Translations under genes and position numbers: made by a program | The notes under the pieces: generated by a model | What the model saw: the letters and a program-made list of their open reading frames with translations, nothing else | Told to the model about the DNA's origin: nothing | Database searches by the model: none | In this document: one piece after another, positions 45,378-54,288 of the stretch | How the letters are laid out: the number at the start of each line of letters is the position of its first letter | Position numbering within the stretch: the first letter of the stretch is position 1 | Source of the DNA: Alphaproteobacteria bacterium RIFCSPHIGHO2_01_FULL_41_14 | GTDB taxonomy: Bacteria > Pseudomonadota > Alphaproteobacteria > UBA7879 > UBA5542 | Assembly (NCBI GenBank): GCA_001767855.1 | Contig: MEMF01000002.1 | Location: 232,893 to 296,892, forward strand | DNA length: 64,000 bases | Direction of reading: 5' to 3'

Positions 45378-48300
45378 ATGGTTAGGTTTTTAAGAATGGA
45401 TCCCCAAGAAAAAAGACAAGAGAAAAATCCCATCATAAAGCGGATAGAAGCGGTGGCTCAAGCGTACAAGTTTCCGGCGCTTTTTTATCAGTTCCTTTCT
45501 TTCTTTCTGTCCCAAGCGTCGCTTGAAGATCTTGCCCAATATGCGCCGGAGGAATGGGTTCGCCTTGTGTCCCATGGGTTTGATGCCTGTCATGCGCAAA
45601 AAGGGAGGCGGTCGTCTGTGACCCTTTACAATTTATCAGACTTGTCAGATCTGCAGACTCAGGGGGGTGATCAGGCGGTGATCGAGATTGTCCACCCCCA
45701 TCTTCCCTTTTTGGTGGATTCCCTCTATGCCACCTTGGTGGCCGAGCGCCACCATATTTCTCTTTTCCTGCACCTTATTTTAAAAATCACTCGGACGGCA
45801 GAGGGCACCCTCCTCTCGTTGGAACGGGGCAAGGCGTCTTTAGGGGAAGAAGGATTAGAATCTTTCCTGCATATTCATTTAGAGAACCCTCTTTCCTCTT
45901 CGGAAAAAAGAGACTTGCAGCAGAGCTTAGAGGCTGTAATCCAAGACGTGAAGATTGCCGTGGAAGAGTGGCAACCCATGCGGGAGCGGGTGCAAAAATG
46001 TTTAGAAGAGATTCACTCAAGCAGGACCCCTTTGAGCGAGACCGAAAAAAAAGAACAATCGGATCTTCTCAAATGGTTGGATGAAGGATTTTTTACTTTT
46101 TTGGGGTATCGGTTTTATGGAGCAGCGGCTGGTGGGGCGGAAGAAACATTAGGTGTCGCCAAAACACATAAGGGGAGTTTCTTTGGTCCAGACGAGCGCA
46201 CCGAACAAACCATCCTCAGTCAAACAGGGGGTCTGGCTCCCTATTTCAGTGTGACGAAAACCATGGTGCAATCTAAAGTGCATCGCCCTGTGCCCATGGA
46301 TGTGATTCGGTTTACCGCATTTGACTCCCAAGGCAATGTGCGAGGAGAGCATGAATTTTTTGGACTGTTCACGGCGGCGGTATATAACGCGCGGCTTCAG
46401 GATATTCCCTTTATCCAAACAAAGGTTGCCCAAGTTTTAAAGGCCTGCCATGTCCAGCCAGATTGGTATGACGGGCGGCGGTTGATGTATATTCTGGAAT
46501 CGTTGCCACGGGATCTTTTGTTCCAAATTTCCGTTGCAGAACTGGCGAAATTTTCCCAGTCTATTTTGAAATTAAAGGAACGACACAAGCTCTCTTTGTT
46601 TGTGCTCCCGGACCCCTTAGGACACTTTATGTGGAACCTTATTTATATTCCACGGGATCGCTATACGGCAGCCCTGGCGGGTGACATGGGGGAGATGCTG
46701 GCAGATTGTTACAAGGGCGCGCTCGTCTCTCATAATACGCACATTGGGGGGGATCTGTCTTTTGCGCGGGTTGAATATATTATTTCAACGGATGCCCATC
46801 CTCAGCATAAAATTATGTGCGACATTCAAAGTACAGAGCTTGCCCTCTCTGAGCTCTCTCTCTCGTGGGAAGAGTGTCTGAAAAAAGAATACCGAGAACA
46901 CACTAAAAAAAGCGATCTGATGGGCACGCGTTTGTTCTCGTCTGCATACCAAGAACATTTTTCTGTCAGAGAGGCTTTAAAAGATCTGCCCTTCATAGAA
47001 GAGGCCGTGAAAACGGCGTCGAAAGGCATTCGGTTCTACCAGAGCAAAGAAGACACCACCCTTCATGTCAAAATTTTTAGTCCGGCTCATCCTTTGTTTT
47101 TGTCAGATATTTTTCCCACTCTTGAACATATGGGCTTACGTATCTTAACAGAAGCCTCTTACAAAATAGGACAAGGATCAGAGAGTGTTTGGCTACATCA
47201 TTTTAAAGCGGAACCAGCGCACTCACCAACAGAGCGGTTTCAAGATATTTATGGCAACTTTTTGAAAGTTCTCACGAAAGTACTGCACCAAAAAGCAGAG
47301 GATGATTCCTTTAACCGTCTTGTTTTGGTGAGCAATCTGACGGATCGGCATCTCTTATTGGTGCGGGCTTATTATCATTATCTTTGCCAATTGGGGTGGC
47401 CCTTTATGCGAGCCGCCATTGTCTCTGCTCTGGAACGGTATCCGTCCTTTTTAAAGAAGCTTGGGCAATTGTTTTACAAACAGTTTGATCCGGCTTCTTC
47501 AGCTGCAGCAGGGGAAGAAGAAGCTCTCTTTTCTATGATGAAGGAAGATCTGATGGCCATTGAAAGCGGAGAAGATGAAGCCATCCTCTCGGGTCTATTG
47601 ACGCTCATCAGAGCCACTCAACGCACAAACTTTTTTCAGCTGGATGACGCGGGCAACCCCAAAGAATATGTGTCTTTAAAATTTTTACCGGCTCTCATTG
47701 AACCGCTCTCAGACACCAAACCGTTGTATGAGGTTTTTGTGTATGCGCCAGAGGTGGAAGCTATCCATTTGCGGAGTGGAAAGGTGTCACGGGGGGGCAT
47801 TCGATGGTCAGACCGACGCTTGGATTATCGCAAGGAAGTTTTAGAACTCATGAAGGCGCAGCTTGTTAAGAATGCAGTGATTGTCCCTATGGGGGCCAAG
47901 GGTGGGTTTTATGTGAGGACTCCTTTGGAACATCTTTCGTTTGCAGAACGTCAAGATGTGGGCATCCAGGCTTATAAAACCATGATTCGCGGGTTGTTGG
48001 ATATTACAGATAATTTAGTAGATGGTCACGTTATTCCTCCTCCCTTCGTGAAGCGTCGGGATGAAGATGATCCGTATCTTGTAGTAGCGGCTGACAAAGG
48101 AACAGCCACCTTTTCAGACATCGCGAATGAGTTGTCTAAGGACTATGGATTTTGGTTGGGCGATGCCTTTGCTTCTGGCGGATCGGCAGGGTACGACCAC
48201 AAAAAGATGGGGATTACTTCTCGGGGTGCCTGGGAATCTGTCAAAAGACATTTCCGGGAATTAGATAAAAAGATGGACCATCCCTTTACCGTGGTAGGGG

Positions 48301-49772
48301 TGGGGGATATGTCGGGAGATGTGTTTGGCAACGGCATGCTCCTTTCTCCCAAAATTCAGTTGGTGGCAGCGTTTAATCACGCCCATATTTTGATTGACCC
48401 GAGACCGGATGTGGAGGTGAGTTACAAAGAAAGAAAACGTCTCTTTGAGCTGCCTCGATCTCAGTGGTCAGATTATAATCCTGCTCTTCTTTCCAAGGGA
48501 GGAGGGATTTTCGAACGGAAGGCAAAATCTATTCGTCTCTCAGCAGATGCCCAAGCTCTCTTGAAAGTGACAGAGAGGGATATAAAGCCGGATACGCTGA
48601 TCCAGCAGATTCTGAAGCTCCCAGTGGATCTTTTATGGTTCGGGGGGATCGGGACTTATGTGAAAGATCGCAAAGAAACAGAGGGGGAAGTGGGAGATCG
48701 AGCGAATGAAGCGGTACGCGTCAATGGCCAGGACGTGAGGGCCCAAATCATTGGGGAAGGGGCAAACCTGGCCATGACTCAAAGGGGCAGAATTGCGTAT
48801 GCGCTCAAAGGGGGCAAACTCAATCGAGATTCGGTGGACAATTCCGCAGGTGTGGATTGCTCGGATCATGAAGTTAACATCAAGATTCTGTTTCAAGGCA
48901 TTGTGAAGGCTGGCAAGTTACAGGAAGAGGGCAGAAATACCTTGCTAAAAGAGATGACAGCAGAGGTGGCTCAGTTGATTTTGCGGCATAACTATCTTCA
49001 AACGCAGGCCATCAGCCTCATTGAAAGCCGGGGGTATAAAGCACTCGCGCGGCAAAACCGGTTGATTCGGTTTTTGGAAGCAGAGACGCGTCTGAACCGA
49101 GATCAAGAAGCGCTCCCGTCAGAAGAAGATGTGGAACGACGGATTGAAAAACAGAGAGGGTTAACGCGCCCTGAAATTGCTGTTCTGGTTTCTTATACAA
49201 AGCTGTATTTATACGAGAAAATTTTAGAATCAGATTTACCAGAAAGCCCTGATCTTACCCATTATTTAAGGGCGTATTTCCCCAAACCGTTGCAAGAAAA
49301 ATACCCCACGTTCATCGACCAACATCCGCTGAAACGAGAGTTAATTGCCACCAGTGAAGCTAACTTCTTAGTGAATCGATTAGGAACAACTTTCTTCTTT
49401 GAATTGGAAGAGAGGTTGAAGACGCCTTTAACGGAACTCATCCGCCTCTTTGCTCAGATGCGCTGGGCCTGGAAATTAGAGGCGTATTGGGTACGGATCG
49501 AATCTCTAGAGGGAGCTGTGCCGTACCAGATGCAAAATAAACTCTTTAATTTCCTCATTTCTTTTTGTGAGAAGGCTCTCGAAGGAGCTGTCCAAGAAGG
49601 CATTTCTTTTTTGCCAGAACCAGGTCCCGTATTTCAGAAAAGATTGGTTCGAGACGGGATGAGTGAAAAAGAATTGGAAAGGTTGAGAGCTGGAATTTTA
49701 CACGTAAATCAGACAGTTGGGTCGACTGATCTCTTTCGGAAGTTTTTAGCTCAACTTACGGAGATTTTGTAG
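45378..49772 (+). CDS. gdhB: Large NAD-specific glutamate dehydrogenase
   Basis: A 1464-aa enzyme of the large NAD-GDH class, which deaminates glutamate to 2-oxoglutarate. The N-terminal regulatory half (ACT-like segments) is followed by the catalytic part with GGIRWSDRRLDYRKEVLELMKAQ, VPMGAKGGFYVRTP (Lys of the active site), ADKGTATFSDIANELS, FASGGSAGYDHKKMGITSRG-like sequence and VGVGDMSGDVFGNGML. It is somewhat shorter than the usual ~1600 aa. ATG 45396 (MDPQEKR) is an alternative start. Glutamate is a main carbon source of host-dwelling alphaproteobacteria. Confidence 0.96.
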   Translation: MVRFLRMDPQEKRQEKNPIIKRIEAVAQAYKFPALFYQFLSFFLSQASLEDLAQYAPEEWVRLVSHGFDACHAQKGRRSSVTLYNLSDLSDLQTQGGDQAVIEIVHPHLPFLVDSLYATLVAERHHISLFLHLILKITRTAEGTLLSLERGKASLGEEGLESFLHIHLENPLSSSEKRDLQQSLEAVIQDVKIAVEEWQPMRERVQKCLEEIHSSRTPLSETEKKEQSDLLKWLDEGFFTFLGYRFYGAAAGGAEETLGVAKTHKGSFFGPDERTEQTILSQTGGLAPYFSVTKTMVQSKVHRPVPMDVIRFTAFDSQGNVRGEHEFFGLFTAAVYNARLQDIPFIQTKVAQVLKACHVQPDWYDGRRLMYILESLPRDLLFQISVAELAKFSQSILKLKERHKLSLFVLPDPLGHFMWNLIYIPRDRYTAALAGDMGEMLADCYKGALVSHNTHIGGDLSFARVEYIISTDAHPQHKIMCDIQSTELALSELSLSWEECLKKEYREHTKKSDLMGTRLFSSAYQEHFSVREALKDLPFIEEAVKTASKGIRFYQSKEDTTLHVKIFSPAHPLFLSDIFPTLEHMGLRILTEASYKIGQGSESVWLHHFKAEPAHSPTERFQDIYGNFLKVLTKVLHQKAEDDSFNRLVLVSNLTDRHLLLVRAYYHYLCQLGWPFMRAAIVSALERYPSFLKKLGQLFYKQFDPASSAAAGEEEALFSMMKEDLMAIESGEDEAILSGLLTLIRATQRTNFFQLDDAGNPKEYVSLKFLPALIEPLSDTKPLYEVFVYAPEVEAIHLRSGKVSRGGIRWSDRRLDYRKEVLELMKAQLVKNAVIVPMGAKGGFYVRTPLEHLSFAERQDVGIQAYKTMIRGLLDITDNLVDGHVIPPPFVKRRDEDDPYLVVAADKGTATFSDIANELSKDYGFWLGDAFASGGSAGYDHKKMGITSRGAWESVKRHFRELDKKMDHPFTVVGVGDMSGDVFGNGMLLSPKIQLVAAFNHAHILIDPRPDVEVSYKERKRLFELPRSQWSDYNPALLSKGGGIFERKAKSIRLSADAQALLKVTERDIKPDTLIQQILKLPVDLLWFGGIGTYVKDRKETEGEVGDRANEAVRVNGQDVRAQIIGEGANLAMTQRGRIAYALKGGKLNRDSVDNSAGVDCSDHEVNIKILFQGIVKAGKLQEEGRNTLLKEMTAEVAQLILRHNYLQTQAISLIESRGYKALARQNRLIRFLEAETRLNRDQEALPSEEDVERRIEKQRGLTRPEIAVLVSYTKLYLYEKILESDLPESPDLTHYLRAYFPKPLQEKYPTFIDQHPLKRELIATSEANFLVNRLGTTFFFELEERLKTPLTELIRLFAQMRWAWKLEAYWVRIESLEGAVPYQMQNKLFNFLISFCEKALEGAVQEGISFLPEPGPVFQKRLVRDGMSEKELERLRAGILHVNQTVGSTDLFRKFLAQLTEIL

Positions 49773-49856
49773 TTCTTGTGCGAGAAGAGGAACGTTTGAG
49801 TATGTCTAAGACCCCTAGATCATTGAAGAAACCTGCGTACTGCGTAGCGAATTGAC

Positions 49857-50831
49857 CTAAATTAGATTAAGGATCAGTTTAATGAGTATCTCTTTATCTG
49901 AGGGGTGACTTTGAGCTATCAACAGAGCCAAAGTTGTCAAAGTCTCATTTGTAACGACATCGGTGTTTACACCATGTTGTTTTAGATAAAGGAGAAACAA
50001 AAAGCTTGCGGTTCTTTTGTTTCCATCAACAAAAGGGTGATCCTTAATGACAAAATAAAATAAGTGAGCTGCGCGTTCTTTAACGGAAGGATAGAGCATT
50101 TTCTGTCCAAAAGTTTGATGAACATTGCCAAAAATTTCCTTAATACCGTGATTTTGAGGTCTGGCAAATAGGTCTGAAGCCTCTCCTTTTTCTCTGAGTT
50201 TTTCTGCAAGGGAAGCAATAGCTTCTTCTGCTTCTTCTTCATCCAAAAGTGGGGGCACTTCTAAATCAGCAGGTCTCTCTAGCTTATTCTCATCATAGGC
50301 TAATAGAAGATGCCACGCTTTTGCAAATTTTTGAATAATTTCTAAAGCATTTTCTCCAATGTCTGTAATTTCTCCAGATTCTTTCAGACTTCTCTGGAGT
50401 AGATTTAAAGCGCTTGTAATTTCTTTGAGGCTTTTTTCACTGAGACGTCGTTGATTGAGAGTATATCCTTTAAGCAAATGGTGATTGAGAACCTGAGTCG
50501 CCCAACGTCTGAATTCTGTGCCTCTCTTTGAGTTTACCCTGTAGCCTACGGATAGGATGGCGTCCAAATTGTAATGGTTTACTTTATACGTTTTATTGTC
50601 AGTGGCAGTTGTTGCATAATTTGCAACAACTGATTTCCTTTCTAGCTCCTTAGTTTTAAAAATTTGAGAAAGATGCCTAGAAATCACGGACTTATCTCGT
50701 TGAAATAGCCCTGAAATCTGCATTAGGCTAAGCCAAATTGATTCGCCTTTTAGAACAACCTCTAAATTAATCTCCCCATCCTTGGAATGAAAGATAATTT
50801 GATTTTTTGTGATCTCTAAGTCATTGGCCAT
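49857..50831 (-). CDS. RhuM-Fic/DOC fusion protein
   Basis: 324 residues. The N-terminal half is a RhuM/phage-antirepressor-like domain (SIWLSLMQISGLFQRDKSVISRHL; NHYNLDAILSVGYRVNSKRGTEFRRWA). The C-terminal half is a Fic/Doc domain with intact HPFVDGNKRTASFLF (265-279). This two-domain layout recurs in bacterial genomes, often near mobile or virulence genes. Doc-like enzymes phosphorylate or AMPylate targets; the target here is unknown and no Phd-like antitoxin is adjacent. Mid-protein inhibitory motif not found. Confidence 0.9.
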   Translation of the reverse strand: MANDLEITKNQIIFHSKDGEINLEVVLKGESIWLSLMQISGLFQRDKSVISRHLSQIFKTKELERKSVVANYATTATDNKTYKVNHYNLDAILSVGYRVNSKRGTEFRRWATQVLNHHLLKGYTLNQRRLSEKSLKEITSALNLLQRSLKESGEITDIGENALEIIQKFAKAWHLLLAYDENKLERPADLEVPPLLDEEEAEEAIASLAEKLREKGEASDLFARPQNHGIKEIFGNVHQTFGQKMLYPSVKERAAHLFYFVIKDHPFVDGNKRTASFLFLLYLKQHGVNTDVVTNETLTTLALLIAQSHPSDKEILIKLILNLI

Positions 50832-50997
50832 TTTAAAGAGTCCCTTAGGAAACCGGAAGAGAGGCTTCCAGTTCCTTTTCCGATCCTATTGTAAGAGGGT
50901 TTTTTCGTAATTTCTATCTTTTCTTTGCCATCATGGGCTCGTCGATCTTTGAGGACAGAGCCAGATATTTGATTGGAAATCGATAAAAATGCCCCCA

Positions 50998-51930
50998 TCA
51001 GGGCAGAGTCGTCGAGTGTATGTGATTTGCTCCCCAAAACTCAGGCCAATCAGATGGTACGTAAATCTTCGGCCAAATAAAATCAGGCGACAATTGATGC
51101 CGAAACCAAGTCATTTGCCGTTTGGCGTAATGGCGCGTTTTTTGCTGAATTTGTTCCGTCATTTCGCCGTGCACGAGATGTCCTTCTAAATAAGATAGAA
51201 TTTCTTCGTATCCCAATGTCTTTTTAGCCGTGAGGGAGGGCAGGATGTGGCGCTCTTTTAAGCGCCTCACCTCGTCGATGGCGCCATTTTCTAGCATATG
51301 CTCCACTCGCTTATTGAGGGCGGCATACAGGGTTTCCCGATCTGGGTCGATCAAAATTATTTTCAGAGGGGGGGAGAGGGGAACGATTTTTTCTTTAGGA
51401 ATTTTCTGCCACTCTAGAAGAGGTTTTCTTGTGTGACGGATGACTTCAAGAGCCCGTAAAATACGTTGTGTATTCCGGGGGTCCATTTTCTCTGCCGTCA
51501 ACGGATCTTCTTCTTTTAACAGCTGGAACATCTGGGTGGTGGAGGTGGCGGCCAAGAGAGAGTCTAGCTCTGCACGCAGAGAGGGAGGGATATCTGGAAT
51601 GGGGCTTAATCCCTCTAACAAAGTCTTTATATAAAGACCGGTGCCCCCCACAAGAATGGGGGGATGAGGGGGGGATTTTTTTAAAACCGCTTCCACAGAC
51701 TGAAGCCATTTTCCCGCCGAGTTAATGTCAGTAATGGGCAGAATACTATAGAGAAAGTGGGGAACGGAGGCCTGGTCTGAAAGCGTCGGTTGGGCCGAGA
51801 GAATGGGGAGCTCTTTGTAAAGCTGCATGCTATCCGCATTGAGGATGTGACCATTTACATGACGGGCAATATCTAGGGCAAGGGTTGACTTCCCCGAGGC
51901 TGTAGGTCCACAAATAATATAGGTTGTCAT
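50998..51930 (-). CDS. miaA: tRNA dimethylallyltransferase
   Basis: Adds the dimethylallyl group to A37 of tRNAs reading codons that begin with U. The P-loop ICGPTASGKSTLA, NADSMQLY, LVGGTGLYIKTLLEG, DPRNTQRILRALEV and the C-terminal TRHYAKRQMTWFRHQ are all present. 310 aa, standard. Its start is two bases from the stop of the B12 ATPase gene, so it may be read from the B12 operon as its last gene. Confidence 0.97.
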   Translation of the reverse strand: MTTYIICGPTASGKSTLALDIARHVNGHILNADSMQLYKELPILSAQPTLSDQASVPHFLYSILPITDINSAGKWLQSVEAVLKKSPPHPPILVGGTGLYIKTLLEGLSPIPDIPPSLRAELDSLLAATSTTQMFQLLKEEDPLTAEKMDPRNTQRILRALEVIRHTRKPLLEWQKIPKEKIVPLSPPLKIILIDPDRETLYAALNKRVEHMLENGAIDEVRRLKERHILPSLTAKKTLGYEEILSYLEGHLVHGEMTEQIQQKTRHYAKRQMTWFRHQLSPDFIWPKIYVPSDWPEFWGANHIHSTTLP

Positions 51931-51931
51931 T

Positions 51932-52588
51932 TTAGGCTTGTACTTCTTTCAGAATGGGACGGGCTGTTTTTAATAAAGAAAAGTGCTGATCGGCCAAACA
52001 TAGCACTTGGTCACAATAATCCAAAGCTAAGTTTTTTTGGTGCAGAGACAGAAGAACAATCTTATCTTGCTGTGCATATGCCCGCAGTACCTCAAGGGCG
52101 ATTGTTTGATAGGTGTCATCCAAATGGCTGGTAAGCTCATCTAGGATAAGAATATGTGTGTGTCTCATCACGGCGTACGCTAGAAACACGCGCGCTTTTT
52201 CACCAGAAGAGAGGGTTAAAAAGTTTTGGTCTAAAAGGGGATGCAAAGCCAGGGTTTTCAACAGCGGGTGATCTAGATGAAATTTCGGGTTATGGATGGT
52301 CATGACCTGTTTGGTTGAAAGTGGCCAATGACAGGTGAGCGTAGCAGGGATATAGGTACGGATCTCTGTGAGGTCTTTAAGAGAGTACGTGGCCAAGTCT
52401 TTATGATGGAGGGATATCTTTCCTGTATAATCAGGATTTAACCCAGCAATGGCACGCAAAAAAGAAGTTTTCCCCGTGCCATTTGGGCCCGTGATGCCGA
52501 TGAGATGTGACCTCGAAAAATGAGCAGAATAACCTTTGAGTAGAAGTTTAGAATGGTATTTCAACGTAAAGTTTTCAAAACGAATCAT
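51932..52588 (-). CDS. btuD: Cobalamin ABC transporter ATPase (BtuD-like)
   Basis: A 218-aa ABC ATPase: Walker A GPNGTGKTS, signature LSSGEKARVFL, Walker B HILILDELTSHLDD and switch LLSLHQ. I start at the ATG at 52586-52588 (MIRFENFTLKYHS) with AAAGGG upstream, overlapping the permease stop by 14 bases. It is short for the class. Placement under a cobalamin riboswitch assigns it to B12 uptake. Confidence 0.9.
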   Translation of the reverse strand: MIRFENFTLKYHSKLLLKGYSAHFSRSHLIGITGPNGTGKTSFLRAIAGLNPDYTGKISLHHKDLATYSLKDLTEIRTYIPATLTCHWPLSTKQVMTIHNPKFHLDHPLLKTLALHPLLDQNFLTLSSGEKARVFLAYAVMRHTHILILDELTSHLDDTYQTIALEVLRAYAQQDKIVLLSLHQKNLALDYCDQVLCLADQHFSLLKTARPILKEVQA

Positions 52589-53543
52589 GGGAGGACCCTT
52601 TCTTTTTGAGGATGAGGAACAGGAAAAAAGGAGCACCCAAAAGAGCGGTAATCACTCCTATTTTTATTTCGGTGTGCGTGGGCAGAAGCCTCACAACGAT
52701 ATCGGCCACAAGACAGAGGAAAGCCCCTCCCAAGGCAGAGGGAAGAAGAAGATCGCTGGGTTTCACCTTCAGAAAATGCCGCAAGATATGAGGGACAATA
52801 AGCCCCACAAACCCAATTGTTCCTCCCATGGCGGTCAGTGGGCCAATGCAAAGAGCAATCCCAACAATGATCATTTGGGTGGATCGCCTTAAGGAATACC
52901 CAAGCGTTGCTGCCATCTCTTCTCCCAAGCTTAAGGCATCTAAAAGCGGACGCTGGATCCACAGCAGCACGACTCCGACTCCCAAGAAAGGAAGGGTAAA
53001 AAGAATATTCTCTAAGGGTTGTTGGTCAAACGATCCTAAAAGCCAAAACATAATTTCTAAATTTTTGTAAGGATTTTTAGAGAGGTTGAGGGTGAGCGCT
53101 GTTAAGGCGCTAAAGAGACTGTTAAAAGAGAGACCAATCAGAATCAGTGTCAAGATGTCTGATTTTTTTAAAGAGATGACATACAGAAAAAACATGAGTG
53201 TGAAGGTACCTATGACACCGCAGAAAGAGGTTAAAAAAGGAGAGATCCCAAAAGAAAGGGCGAGAACGGCCCCAAAAGAAGCGGCAGAAGAAATCCCGAT
53301 AATGCCAGCGTCAGCAAGAGGGTTCCTTAAATACCCCTGAAGGACAGCACCCGTTAGGCCCAACATACCACCTGTTAGAAGCGCTAGAAGGGTGCGGGGA
53401 AGTCGTAAAATTTCAAGGACGGTCCAAAATGTCTCAAAATCTTTTATCAGGAGAGAGAAGGGAAAATTTCCCACCAAGAGAGAACTCAAAATGCTGACGA
53501 CGAGCAACGTAAAGAGGATGATGAGCAGGGCGGGTTTACGCAT
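52575..53543 (-). CDS. btuC: Cobalamin ABC transporter permease (BtuC/FecCD family)
   Basis: A 322-aa permease with about ten membrane helices. Family motifs are RLPRTLLALLTGGMLGLTGAVLQGYLRNPLADAGIIGIS and the ATPase-contacting GTIGFVGLIVPHILRHF. Imports siderophores or cobalamin; riboswitch context favours B12. It overlaps the binding-protein gene at its start by eight bases. Confidence 0.93.
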   Translation of the reverse strand: MRKPALLIILFTLLVVSILSSLLVGNFPFSLLIKDFETFWTVLEILRLPRTLLALLTGGMLGLTGAVLQGYLRNPLADAGIIGISSAASFGAVLALSFGISPFLTSFCGVIGTFTLMFFLYVISLKKSDILTLILIGLSFNSLFSALTALTLNLSKNPYKNLEIMFWLLGSFDQQPLENILFTLPFLGVGVVLLWIQRPLLDALSLGEEMAATLGYSLRRSTQMIIVGIALCIGPLTAMGGTIGFVGLIVPHILRHFLKVKPSDLLLPSALGGAFLCLVADIVVRLLPTHTEIKIGVITALLGAPFFLFLILKKKGSSHDSF

Positions 53544-54288
53544 GGGATGTTTCTCTCAATAGACGAATCAACTCAAACACAGCCGGGGGATAGGGACACA
53601 GGGTTAATCGATAGGGAATTTTCTGAAGCGTTATTTTTTTCTTTTTGAGATGGTCCCAGAGAGGGTGAGGTCTCGGCGTATCTGAAAAGAAAACAGCGGA
53701 TAGAGGGGTAGAGAGAAGAGACTCTAAGGAATTATAGGTCCATCCTTCTTTGGTGCCATACAGATTTTCATATCCAGCCGCTAGAAGAACTTCATTTAAG
53801 AGGGTATGATTTCCAGGAGAAAGCCCTTGGGCTTCGTAGAACGCCGCTTTTTGTGTACAGGACGTACAGGGAGAATTCTTCTTTAAACGTTGGATCCATT
53901 TTTCCCCTTGTACAGAGTGGAACACGTGGGACAAAAAAAGAATTTGTTTTTCCAACTCTTGGAACGAGTGAGGATAAGAAAGAGCAATGAGCCGAATCTT
54001 CTTTTTTTGACATAACTTTTTGATGACAGGAGAAATGGGTTCATACCCAATCACCATTTTAAGGGCGGGGTTCATCAAGTCTTCGGCGGTCCCTCTGTGG
54101 GTAGGGACAGAGGATGTACGGGAAGCTAAATAAGAGAGCTCGGGGTCTTGTCCTACATAACTGACCGAGTGAATCTCTTCTGGGGAGGCCATCCCTAAAA
54201 GCCATTGATCGGCGCATAAATCGAGGGAAAGGATGCTTGCAGATAAAGGAGCCATGAAAAAACTAAAAATAAAGATGTGTGCCCACAT
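53536..54288 (-). CDS. btuF: Periplasmic cobalamin-binding protein (BtuF-like)
   Basis: A 250-aa class III substrate-binding protein. Its signal peptide is MWAHIFIFSFFMAPLSASI; the start at 54286-54288 has GGAAGGG upstream. The pattern SLDLCADQWLLGM at the N-terminus is the usual first strand of BtuF/FepB-type proteins, and RGTAEDLMNPALKMVIGY follows. Its 5' end overlaps the receptor gene by about 25 bases. Confidence 0.85.
   Translation of the reverse strand: MWAHIFIFSFFMAPLSASILSLDLCADQWLLGMASPEEIHSVSYVGQDPELSYLASRTSSVPTHRGTAEDLMNPALKMVIGYEPISPVIKKLCQKKKIRLIALSYPHSFQELEKQILFLSHVFHSVQGEKWIQRLKKNSPCTSCTQKAAFYEAQGLSPGNHTLLNEVLLAAGYENLYGTKEGWTYNSLESLLSTPLSAVFFSDTPRPHPLWDHLKKKKITLQKIPYRLTLCPYPPAVFELIRLLRETSHA

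Noticed and set aside
45247..45378. tRNA-Gly as a third site with a duplicated RNA 3' end
   Set aside because: No copy of its 3' end was found downstream of it in the following gene or gap.
50816..51037. 73-codon frame between miaA and the RhuM-Fic gene
   Set aside because: It overlaps both neighbours and has no plausible start or family resemblance.
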